Shown in pieces: positions 46,217-56,220 of a stretch of DNA of 64,000 bases (position 1 is its first letter; each line of letters begins with the position of its first letter). The notes below the pieces were generated by a model. It was not told the DNA's origin. It made no database searches and saw only the letters and a list, made by a program, of their open reading frames with translations. The position numbers and the translations under genes were made by a program. The stretch spans positions 73,444,696-73,508,695 of the forward strand of contig JALGQZ010000003.1 in the NCBI GenBank assembly GCA_023105745.1. The letters are read 5' to 3'. The stretch comes from Austropuccinia psidii. Its lineage: Eukaryota; Basidiomycota; Pucciniomycetes; Pucciniales; Sphaerophragmiaceae.

Positions 46217-46253
46217 CATAGACACATCTTACATTTGGGGGCCTGGCTGTGTT
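46217..46253 (+). repeat. 5' LTR remnant (17 bp) and PBS of element D
   Basis: CATAGACACATCTTACA equals the end of the D LTR at 63700-63716. TTTGGGGGCCTGGCTGTG follows, the same type of PBS as in C and B. Confidence 0.75.
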
Positions 46254-46582
46254 TTTTGAACCTTATACCCTTAATTAATATATTTTTAAGTTCTAAAATA
46301 TATTAATTTAATAATATTTTCTTTCAATTTTAAGTTAAGATGATTTTTATTTTTCAAATTGTTTTTAAAATCTTTTTCATTGAACAATTTGGTTTAATTT
46401 CATATTGTTTTCCAAGTGGCTTTTTCACATCCAAAAACTTATAAAATTCTTCTTTGAGCTACGCTGAATCAATTTTGAATCAAAATCTTGAATCTTAATT
46501 TTTTTTTAGTATTAAAAAATAATAAAACTTTTAAAAATCTTTAAAAATATTTTAAAAAAACATAAAAAGATTTTTTCTCTAG

Positions 46583-46741
46583 TTTCTTCAATAAAATACA
46601 GTGCATCTGGTAATAAGCTCAGTAAGGGATATATTACTAGTCCAGGAGCTTCAGAAGCAGAACCTGAAGAGAGCATTGAAGTGCAAATTGCTAAAAGAGG
46701 CACTTTATTTAGAACAGAACAAGTAAAATTACCACCAAAAG
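46583..46741 (+). other. Exon-like block upstream of gag, element D
   Basis: Preceded by TTTTTTCTCTAG and followed by GTGTGTGG; open in one frame (SPGASEAEPEESIEVQIAKRG), acidic. Same position and layout as the blocks in B and C. Confidence 0.4.
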
Positions 46742-46793
46742 GTGTGTGGTTCTGTCCTTTTACTTCACTTTTTTCTCTTGAATTGACGTGAAA

Positions 46794-47036
46794 ATGGTGG
46801 ATACCAGAAATTCAAGCAACTATTAAGTCCAGCCAGATGGATTTGGACAAGAGGCAAGGCAAAATGCAGAAGTGTCAAATCTTCATCAAGGAAGACACAT
46901 CTGGAAGAGGCCAGAGTTGCCCCCCATTCCCTAAGGTCTGTACCCACAAACCTTGACATGAATTCTGAATCTGGACTAATTCATGATAATATTTTAAGGA
47001 ATGACCCACTTTCAAGTGGCAGCAATAGAAATTTAG
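46794..47036 (+). pseudogene. Gag N-terminus of element D, broken
   Basis: Starts MVDTRNSSNY, similar to [10 protein letters not shown] of B, then meets a TAA after 10 codons and several more stops. It ends at the hAT insertion (TSD AAATTTAG at 47029-47036). Confidence 0.7.
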
Positions 47037-47650
47037 CAATGCATAGCTTTTCGAAAATTCGTCGAATTTTAAGGGTCATCGAATTTCTGTCATGACCGAA
47101 TATTCAGAATCGAATTTCACCTACCTTCAAATATTCAAAATCGAATGTTTGAATATTCGAATATTTGGAAGTGAATTTTGAATTTTCATGGACACCTTCA
47201 TTTATATATAATTAACCCTTTTGGGCCTTTGGTAAAGCAATAAAAACCCATTGGCCCTTAAGTTTTTTTGCCATAAATTATTAAATACACATAAAAAAAC
47301 ACTATGTGCTCCTTGTTTATGAAATAAATGGAATTCTTATTCCATAACACAATTTATGGTATTTTTAATTCCCTTCAAGCCATTAATTTTATGTATGCAT
47401 TTTTTATTCCATTAATTTCATTTATATTATTGATGATACCATTAATATTACTTATGAAATTTTTGAGGCTATTCATGTTACTTATGGAATTGCTGATGCT
47501 ATTCATACCATTTTTATGGCATTTTTCATGAAATTCATGTGATTTATGGAATTTTAACAATCATTTAACCCAAGAAGTTTCAAAAAAATGTAGGCTTCTT
47601 GTTTTTGATTCTTAAGATTGAATGGATTTTTTAAAAATAATGATTATTAT
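47037..47650. repeat. Left end and subterminal repeats of the hAT element
   Basis: TIR at 47037-47048, then clustered TCGAATAT/TTCGAA words to 47180, then short words around CATAAATTAT, TTTATGG and ATACCATT. No gene is supported here. Confidence 0.7.
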
Positions 47651-47794
47651 TTATTTCAAAAATAGAATTCGAACAGAAAGGATCATTTATTTCAAAAATA
47701 TAATTCAAACAGAAAGGATTTTTTATTTCAAAAATAGAATTCAAACAGGAAGTATTATTTATTTCAAAAATAGAATTGTGATTTTTGGTCAGAA
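47651..47794. repeat. 36-bp tandem repeat, four units
   Basis: TTATTTCAAAAATAGAATTC recurs at 47651, 47687, 47723 and 47759, an exact 36-bp step. The open frame across it is a by-product. Confidence 0.9.
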
Positions 47795-47977
47795 AACACT
47801 TATATCACTTGAATTTTAATTAGAGCAATTGCTAAATAATAATGTTCTGATTAATATATTGAATCTAAAATCACTATAATAATAAGAAAAAATATTTTAA
47901 TTTGCATAATTCTGGGATTTATTAAATTTTTTTATTTCAAGAGAAATTCATTTAACAAGTAAAAATAATAAATGGAA

Positions 47978-50237
47978 TTATTGAAGATTATCATACCAAG
48001 CATACATACTTTCATAAATTCCATGATTTAACCAAGAACGTAAACACATATTTGCCTCCACAGAATCACAGGAAAGTGATGTGCGTTTGTTAGTAATCAA
48101 GTTTCCAGCTTCTGAAAATACACGCTCACTAGGTGCTGAGGTTGCAGGTATACCAAGGTAGTCTCTTGCAATTTTGGATAATATCAGAAACCTATTTTCG
48201 TGGCTCTTCCACCATTCAAGAATACATATTGAATAATGTGGTGAATCAGTTTGTAAATATTCAAGAATTTCATTAGTTTTATTTTTTCGTTGGGACATTC
48301 TTTCTTCAAAAGGATGCAATTGCTTCAGATTAGTCGGAACTTTTTCAGAAACCTGAGGTTCTTGTGGAAAGTTGATTGTGTATTCAGAAGAATATTCAGC
48401 ATATACTTCTTTGAGATGTTTGAGTGCTTCGTCCTTATATCTTATTGGATTGGTATAACTGTTTCTTTCATCTTCTTGCAACAAATCATGCTGAGTAAAC
48501 CATGTAAGCTTGAATAGTGGGTCAAGAATCAAGCACATAGCACAGGAATTTGATCTAATATTGTAATAACTTTCAAGCTTTGAATATTCTTGATCAGCTG
48601 CATCGTAAAGTTGGGATTCCCTTGAGACTTCATTTTTTGTTTTTTGACATGTTTCAAGGAGTAGTTGGTACCAAGGCATTACTAACCCAAGTGAGGGATA
48701 ATAATCACCTTGAACTTCATTGGTTGCAGTGGCAAAGACCTTTAGAAATTCTGATATTTGTTCAAAAAATAGCCAGTCCTCTTCCAAAATTATATCCTGA
48801 ATAGTTAGAAAGGAATGAAGTGAGATTTATTATACAGAAAAATAATCAACTAGGCAGACGTACAAGGCGTATATCATGATGAATGTCTGCTTTTTCTATT
48901 ACCTGGGAAATTGTTTTCTGTTTCTTGCTGCTAAATGTTTTTTGGCTTGAACTTTTAAAGTGATTTGTTTTTCGCTTTGATGTTTGAGACTTATTGTACT
49001 CATAAATAAAATCATCAAAAGAGCTCTTCTGCTTTAATTCTGAACAAAGCATTGAATATGTTGAGTTCCATCTGGTGGAATTGTCAGCCATTGGCCGGTT
49101 TGGTGGCTCTTTATTTTTTTCACAAATGCTTTTGAATTGTTCCCATGAGGTGTTTGATTGACGTATTAAGTGAACCACCTTCTTAACCTTATCAATTGAT
49201 CCATCAAGCTCTTTTAAAGAATCCTTTGCAGCTAAATTAAGAATATGTGCAAAACATCGAATGTGTGAGTCAAAACCTTTCAACAAATCATTTTTAACAT
49301 CAAGGTCCATAAATGTTGTATTTGAGGAAGCATTATCCAATGTTATGGCCATGATTTGATTACCAATGGATGAGATATCCAAACTATAAAGATCATTTGA
49401 CAAATTGGACAAATCACTTTCAGTTTCTGAAGATGAATCACTTGAGGTATCTCTTTCAATTGCATCACGCTTTGATCCCCTTGGCTTTTGAGAGTGTTCA
49501 ATAAAGAAATCATTAAGCATATCCACGATTTTTGTGTATATGCTTTTACCAGTATGAGCTTCTGTGAACTTGGAAAATCCAACGGTTGCAGTGAATGGTT
49601 TCCAATCAGATGATATGTAATGAGATGTGAGAGTAATATACAACATTCCACCTGGACCAGACCAAATGTCAGTAGAAAATGAGAACCGTGGTGCTTGTGA
49701 ATTGATAAAGGCAAATATATGTTCTTTATCATTCAGAAACTTTTGCTTGATCCATTTGGAAATTGTGGTTTCAGAAATTAAGTTAATGTCCTTGTTGAGG
49801 GTGTTAATAAGCTTTTGAAATGATTTTGATTTAACTAATGCATATGATTGTTGATCTTGAATTATGAAGCTGACAAGATTATCAGTGAAATTATTCTGTA
49901 AGTGGACATTCATACTTTTTATTATTCTGCTTCCATGTGAGTTTGATAAGTTACTTTGTCCTTCAGTGTTCTTTTCGGCAATTGCTTCAGCCCATAGTTC
50001 CTTATGAAATGCTTTCAAATGAGATACCAGGTTTTGCTTGGTTCCTTCATGTCGCTTAATTTTCTTTGAGCATCCATCGACTAGGCATAACTGGTATCCA
50101 TTCTTTGCTTGGGAAAAATAACATTGTGCGATCTGACTTTGGTTTATTTTGGAGTTTGAAGAGTGATTTTTTGTGCAAGACCGTGAAATTTGACTGGCTG
50201 ATTCATTGGGATTTATTAGGGAGCTTATTTGACTCAT
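47978..50237 (-). CDS. hAT-family transposase
   Basis: Two exons on the minus strand, 50237-48864 and 48796-47978, joined by a 67-bp intron (GTACGT...TTCAG); about 730 residues without a stop. A BED-type zinc finger has Cys51, Cys56, His73 and His78 (CLVDGC ... HLKAFH). The catalytic region shows FSTDIWSGPGG (first Asp), ITLDNASSNTTFM (second Asp) and STRWNSTYSML. The C-terminal hAT dimerisation domain reads LGIPATSAPSERVFSEAGN and continues into TNKRTSLSCDSVEANMCLRSW. Length and order are those of an autonomous hAT transposase that cuts and pastes elements with 8-bp TSDs. It lies in the left third of the element, convergent to nothing and separated from the TET-like gene by the AT-rich satellite. 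Confidence 0.93.
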
Positions 50238-53200
50238 ATTAAGAATTAGATAAAGATGTATTAGGTAAAATGAATATTAATTTGAAGAGAGTGGATCAAA
50301 AACAAATTCAACATGCCCAAGCCATATAGAATAATTAGGGTTAGGATGTATTTAATGTGGAAACATCTTCATTATGCATAAATTTGCATGAAATTTAACA
50401 AATCACTATCAGAATTGATTAATTTCATAATGATTCACTCATTATTTATTATTTATTGTTTGATTACTTATTAATCTATATAAATAAAGCAAAAATACAA
50501 AACAAATGAATAAAAATCAAATAAAAGATCATAAAAATAATGAATGTCATTAATTTTCATTAATTCTCATTAATTATATTTTAATTATTATTTATAATTA
50601 ATGAAAAATAATGAAAATTAATTAAAATTAACTATAAATAATGGCAATTAATGATAATTAATTAAAATTGATTTAATGATAATATAATAATAATTAATTA
50701 AAATTAATTAAAATTAATTAAAATTAATCAAAATTAATTAAAATTAATTAAAATTAATTAAAATTAATTAAAATTAATTAAAATTAATTAAAATTAATTA
50801 AAATTAATTATAATTGAAATATAATTAATAAAAATCAAATAAAATTAATTATAAAATGAGAATTAATTATAATATAATTAATGAAAATTAATTAAAATTA
50901 CTGATAATGAATTAAAATTAATTATAACTAATGACATTTAATGATAATTAATTAAAATGAATTATATTTTCATTAATTATCATTAATTTTCATTTTATAA
51001 TTAATTTTGTTTAATTTTGATTAATTATATAATTAATAATGAGTAATTTTATTGAATTATTATTAATTATAATTAATTTTAATTAATTTTAATTAATTAT
51101 CATTAATTATAATTAATAATAATTAATTTTAATTAATCTTAATTTATTATCATTAATTATAATTAATTTTAATTAATTATTAGTAATTATAATTAATTTT
51201 AATTAATTATAATTAATTTTAATTAATTATAATTAATTTTAATTAATTTTAATTAATTATCATTAATTTTAATTAATTATTAGTAATTATAATTAATTTT
51301 AATTAATTATAATTAATTTTAATTAATTATAATTAATTTTAATTAATTTTAATTAATTATCATTAATTTTAATTAATTATTAGTAATTATAATTAATTTT
51401 AATTAATTATAATTAATTTTAATTAATTATAATTAATTTTAATTAATTTTAATTAATTATCATTAATTTTAATTAATTATTAGTAATTATAATTAATTTT
51501 AATTAATTATAATTAATTTTAATTAATTATAATTAATTTTAATTAATTTTAATTAATTATCATTAATTTTAATTAATTATTAGTAATTATAATTAATTTT
51601 AATTAATTATAATTAATTTTAATTAATTATAATTAATTTTAATTAATTTTAATTAATTATCATTAATTATAATTAATAATAATTAATTTTAATTAATCTT
51701 AATTGATTATCATTAATTATAATTAATTTTAATTAATTATTAGTAATTATAATTAATTTTAATTAATTATAATTAATTTTAATTAATTATAATTAATTTT
51801 AATTAATTATAATTAATTTTAATTAATTTTAATTAATTATAATTAATTTTAATTAATTATAATTAATTTTAATTAATTATAATTAATTTTAATTAGTTAT
51901 AATTAATTTTAATTAATTATAATTAATTTTAATTAATTTTAATTAATTATCATTAATTTTAATTAATTTTAATTAATCTTAATTAATTATCATTAATTAT
52001 AATTAATTTTAATTAATTATCATTAAATTGATTATAATTAATTTTAATTAATTATCATTAAATTAATTATAATTAATTTTAATTAATTATCATTAAATTA
52101 ATCATAATTAATTTTAATTAATTATCATTAAATTAATTATAATTAATTTTAATTAATTATCATTAAATTAATTATAATTAATTTTAATTAATTATCATTA
52201 AATCTCATGAATTATAATTAATTTGAATTGATTTTCATTATAAATTAATGATAATTAATTAAGCTTAGTTATAATTAATTTTCATTAAATTAATTATAAT
52301 CAAAATCAATTATAATCAATGACATTTAATGATAATTAAATAAAATTAATTAAAATTCATTATAATTAATTATAATTAATAATAATTATTATTAGGTTTA
52401 ATTAATTATAATTAATTTTAATTAATAATTAATTAATAATTAATTATAGTTAATTTTAATTAATTAGAATTAATTAGAATTATAATTTCTTTTGAATTAA
52501 TTTTAATTTTGATTATAATTAATTTTAGATAATTATAATTAATTTTCTACATTTAATATTAATTATAATTAATGAAAATTATTCAAAATTAATTATAAAT
52601 AATTATAATTAGTTTCAATTAATTATAATTACTAATTAATTAATAAATAATTATAGTTAATTTTAATTAATTATATTTAATTATAATTACTTTTAATTAT
52701 AATTAATTCTAATTATAATTTACTTTAATTAATTATATAATTAATTTTAATTAATTATAAATAGTTTTCACCAAATAATATTAATTATAATTAATGAAAA
52801 TTATATCAAATTAATTATAAATAATTATAATTAGTTTTAATTAATTATAATTAATAATTAATTAATAAATAATTATAGTTAATTTTAATTAGTTATATTT
52901 AATTATAATTAATTATAATTATAATTTACTTTAATTAATTATATAATTAATTTCAATTAATTATAAATAATTTTCATGAAAATTATATCAAATTCATAAT
53001 AAATAATTATTATTAGTTATAATTAATTATAATTAAATTTAATTAATAATTAATCAATAATTAATTATAGTTAATTTTAATGAATTATAATTACCCCTTG
53101 ATTAAAAATCCACCACCCATCTTTTGTATGGTGAATTTTTCAATTCTTCATTTGGGTAATTTCTTTCAACAGTCTTTCTTTTTAAAACTGTTCCTCAAGT

Positions 53201-53242
53201 TTTGTTCTTTCATTCTGCACAGATAGTACTATTGAAACAAAA
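50238..53242. repeat. AT-rich satellite of AATTAATTTTAATTAATTAT type with higher-order repeats
   Basis: From about 50540 to 53090 the sequence is almost only A and T in TTAATTAA-type words. TAGTAATTAT recurs at 51181, 51281, 51381, 51481 and 51581, an exact 100-bp higher-order unit. From 52021 to about 52205 CATTAAATT recurs with a 35-bp step. The word strand changes: AATTAAAATT-type words dominate before about 51000 and TTTTAATTAA-type after, so the left and right arms are roughly inverted. No gene. Confidence 0.95.
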
Positions 53243-53339
53243 ATGTGTTGGGGGGCTCTTTTTTTAATAGCAACGGTAAGCCCTTTCTTTTGTTGTATTT
53301 ACACAGTAGTCATTACGGTACTGACTACTGCTTGCTGTC

Positions 53340-53760
53340 CCAGAACCTCCACCACCACCACCACCACCCCCACCGTCGACCGGCCACTACAACCACCACC
53401 GATAAACCACCTCAACAATCAATCCACCACCACCACCTCCATCGATCCAACACCCCCACCTCCTCCACCGATACACCACCACTACCTCCAATCCAACACC
53501 ACCACCATCAATCCACCATCATCACCTCCATCAATCCAACACCCCCACCACTACCACCACTACCTCCTCCAAAAACTCCAACATCTTCACCACCAATCAT
53601 CCTCCTCCATCAAACCACCACCACCATCACCTCCTCCAACGCCTCCACTACCAATCCACCACCACCACCACTCCATCAATCCACCACCACCACTGATCCT
53701 TCACCTCCCCCATCAATCCATCACCACCTTCACCATCAATCCACCACCCAACTAACATGT
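53340..53760 (+). repeat. CCACCACC-type low-complexity tract
   Basis: Built of CCACCA, CCTCCA and CATCAATCCA words. Two overlapping frames stay open (Pro/His/Thr/Ser-rich), but only because the repeat lacks stops; preceding bases near 53243 give a weak ATG. It lies between the satellite and the TET-like gene and could be part of its 5' leader. Confidence 0.85.
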
Positions 53761-53898
53761 CCTCCTTTTCCAACATCTGTACCATTCATATGCTTTTGTA
53801 TTCAATACTGATTAATTATTTTGTTTTATACACTTTTTTTTGTTTTAATTTAGAGGAGGAATAACTCATATTTGGAATATATTTAGTCTGAAATCATT

Positions 53899-55158
53899 AT
53901 GTCACAATACAACAATAAACGCTCCCCTTCTTTAGCCATTCCTCATCAATTATCTGATCATTTGACTGTTGGGACTCAACCAAATGACCAGATGATTGTC
54001 AATGAGCTGAATGTGCTCAAACTCTCTTTAATTACTCATGATGTGAAGCCTGTTGGGACTCAACCTCACAATCAGAATGATATAACAGAAGAGAATTCTC
54101 TTAATCATAATCACTCAAATACCAGACAACAAAGAAGAATGCTTTCTTATATGAACCAAACAGCAGGCCAGCTTGGCCTTTACAATCCCAACTTCTCCAT
54201 AATTACACTAGACAAGAAGAACAATGAGAATGCCTCCTGGTTAAATCTTCCTCCACACAAACTTCTGCCCAGACTCTATGTACTTATCAATAGACATAAC
54301 AAGCCTTATTTACCTATTTTCATGTATCAAATTCACCCATTCAGCAGTCCAACACCAGTCTTCCATAAACTTCAAAAATTGATCATAACATTAAATAAGC
54401 TTGCAAAGAACCGTCAAAATATCACTACTAACTCTGATATGCTTGATGGCATTATGAAAGGAATAGGATTTCGTCAGGGTTCTGATTCTGGTAAATCTGC
54501 CGGGGTTTATGCAAGGAAAGCAGGCATGACTAAAAAAACAATTGATGAAGATAATGAGCAATGGTCAACACTTCAAGAATTTGATGAATTCATTCACTCC
54601 CCAATTCAAGGTTTTTCACATAATGCACTTAAAGACAATCAAGAAATCATGAATGCAGCCAATTTGCCAAACTTCAGCCAACTTGAATGGCATTCCAACA
54701 AATCACCAAATTTCAAAACTTATTCAAATGTTATAGTTACTTTCAATGGCTTCCACAATAAACCACATACTGATAATAAGGACATCAATTCATGGACATA
54801 TGGTATATTCTCTTTTATCAATAAAAACAATTTCATTCCAATTCCTACAGATTTCACACCCTCTGGGCATGGATTATCATTTCCCAACCACAAATTCATT
54901 TTTGATTTTTCCAAAAAAGAAGGCATTGTTGAAATACTCTGGAAAACGTCTGAACTTCTTCATCAAACAACCAAGCCAGCAAAAGAATGGCTTGAACACC
55001 AATCCATCACACACTTTGGTTGTTCTTTTCAAATAAACAAGAAATTATTTCTCACAGGAAAAAAATTCAAACAACTCAGCTCTGAAGAAATTGAAACAAA
55101 AGTCAACGGTCAAATCATGCGGAATGAACAGGATAACAAAAGATTACGTAAAAATTAG
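53899..55158 (+). CDS. TET/JBP-like 2OG-Fe(II) oxygenase, intact, in a hAT element
   Basis: A single open frame of 419 residues from the ATG at 53899 (MSQYNNKRSP). Residues 1-75 are polar and low in complexity. The N-terminal part carries LDGIMKGIGFRQGSDSGKS, matching LLEGFMFAIGWRK of the other copy. The catalytic region has FNGFHNKPHTDNKD with H290-T291-D292 as the likely iron-binding H-x-D, and His355 (SELLHQTT) as the likely distal ligand. The 2OG-binding Arg is not obvious: SSRL of the other copy aligns near INKKL here, so activity is uncertain. Known TET/JBP enzymes oxidise methylated bases in DNA. It is the only plus-strand gene of the hAT element and has no introns that I can see. It is homologous to the split gene at 14618-17857 but well diverged. 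Confidence 0.82.
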   Translation: MSQYNNKRSPSLAIPHQLSDHLTVGTQPNDQMIVNELNVLKLSLITHDVKPVGTQPHNQNDITEENSLNHNHSNTRQQRRMLSYMNQTAGQLGLYNPNFSIITLDKKNNENASWLNLPPHKLLPRLYVLINRHNKPYLPIFMYQIHPFSSPTPVFHKLQKLIITLNKLAKNRQNITTNSDMLDGIMKGIGFRQGSDSGKSAGVYARKAGMTKKTIDEDNEQWSTLQEFDEFIHSPIQGFSHNALKDNQEIMNAANLPNFSQLEWHSNKSPNFKTYSNVIVTFNGFHNKPHTDNKDINSWTYGIFSFINKNNFIPIPTDFTPSGHGLSFPNHKFIFDFSKKEGIVEILWKTSELLHQTTKPAKEWLEHQSITHFGCSFQINKKLFLTGKKFKQLSSEEIETKVNGQIMRNEQDNKRLRKN

Positions 55159-55320
55159 GAATTGTAAATATTTTAGATTATATATATTGACACATTTGAT
55201 AATTATGACTCGATTCCAGTCTTAACATTTACCATTCCATAGATATGGATTGAAAATGTATTACAAATATTAGTCTTCAGATAATTCTCTTTGAAAATAA
55301 ACATGTTTTATTAATCTTAA
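55159..55320. other. 3' flank of the TET-like gene
   Basis: AT-rich, non-coding. AATAAA-like words near 55297-55303 could serve polyadenylation. Confidence 0.3.
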
Positions 55321-55580
55321 AACATTGTCAGCGCTTGTAATCCAATCTAAAGTGTAGGGCTTGACTATTTCATGCATATTCAAATGGCCATTTTCATCAT
55401 CTTGTGTGATATTTTGGAGCTTGGGGGGGTCATTATCCTCATGTAAATCACTTCATTGGTCACCTACTTGTGCTAATAGATTATGCAATATAACACAGGT
55501 TACCACTCACTGTACAAATAATTGTACCTCTTTCACATTACGCATTTGATTTCGCATAATAACCATTATTTCAAGCCTGG
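55321..55580 (-). pseudogene. Relic of a PIF/Harbinger-type (DDE_Tnp_4) transposase C-terminus
   Basis: On the minus strand one frame reads MRNQMRNVKEVQLFVQ, stop, VVTCVILHNLLAQVGDQ, stop, SDLHEDNDPP and then NGHLNMHEIVKPYTLDW. The C-x-(I/L)LHNLL...GD-W pattern is the C-terminal signature of HARBI1/DDE_Tnp_4 proteins. Both stops are TGA where the family has Trp (TGG), that is, G-to-A changes. Further upstream homology fades. It is a fragment either trapped in the hAT element or inserted in it. Confidence 0.65.
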
Positions 55581-56220
55581 TTATTCAGTTTTATTGTCTT
55601 CAATTGATTTCAATTACCTTCAATTTATTGAAATTAATTTGAATCAATTGAAATCATTTTTAAATACTCATATTAATCTGGGTTATTGGTCAACCCATGT
55701 AAGTAATTTGGCAAAAACATTTAATCCCTTATGTGGATTTGCCATAAATTGCCAAAATTGCCAAAATTATGCAATTATTTAGTAACAAAAATAAGGTTTG
55801 TCTTCTAGTTGAAGTTAAGCTAAAGAATACAACAGTTGGTAAAAGCCCAATTTATGGCATTGTTGGTTCCATAAATGGCATAAATGGAATGATTTATGCC
55901 AGCAATAGGATAAGTACCATTGTTGATGCCATAAATATTTTTTGAATACCATTTATGGCATGGTTATCCTGTGGTTGATGCCATAAATATCATTTTTCAC
56001 TTTTTTTAATTGATTGATTATAATCATAAAGATTTTTTTCAACCAAAATTCGAGCTTTTCATTTTGAATTTTGATTTTGAGGTTGAAAAATTCGAATGGA
56101 TCCTTTTTGCATAATTTTTTATTTGAATTTTTGGGTTTTCATTTTGCAGTTCAAAAATTTGAATTTGAAGACAAATTTTTTGAATAGTGAAAATTGAATT
56201 TTTCGAATAGCTATGCATTG
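55581..56220. repeat. Right subterminal region of the hAT element
   Basis: No gene. CATAAATGGCATAAATGG, TTATGCC and ATGCCATAAATA words cluster at 55850-55995 in both orientations; TTCGAA/ATTCGAA words at 56045-56210 mirror the left end. The TIR is at 56209-56220. Confidence 0.75.

Larger units (their letters stand above)
47037..56220. mobile_element. 9.2 kb hAT transposon carrying a TET/JBP-like gene
   Basis: Perfect 12-bp TIR, CAATGCATAGCT...AGCTATGCATTG, and an 8-bp TSD AAATTTAG (47029-47036, 56221-56228), both typical of hAT elements. The transposase inside (47978-50237, -) is of the hAT family. Cargo on the plus strand is a TET/JBP-like oxygenase. Subterminal regions are full of TTCGAA/ATTCGAA words (47047-47180; 56045-56210) and CCATAAAT/ATTTATGG words (47270-47530; 55850-55995). 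Confidence 0.95.

Noticed and set aside
47622..47819. 65-codon frame with IYFKNRIQTE repeats
   Set aside because: A product of the 36-bp tandem repeat.
50540..53090. CRISPR-like or centromere array
   Set aside because: No spacers and no unique sequence between units; it is a simple AT satellite inside a transposon.
53243..53811. Two overlapping Pro/His/Thr-rich open frames of 170 and 188 codons
   Set aside because: They lie on a CCACCA-type simple repeat that has no stops in several frames; there is no domain or splice support.
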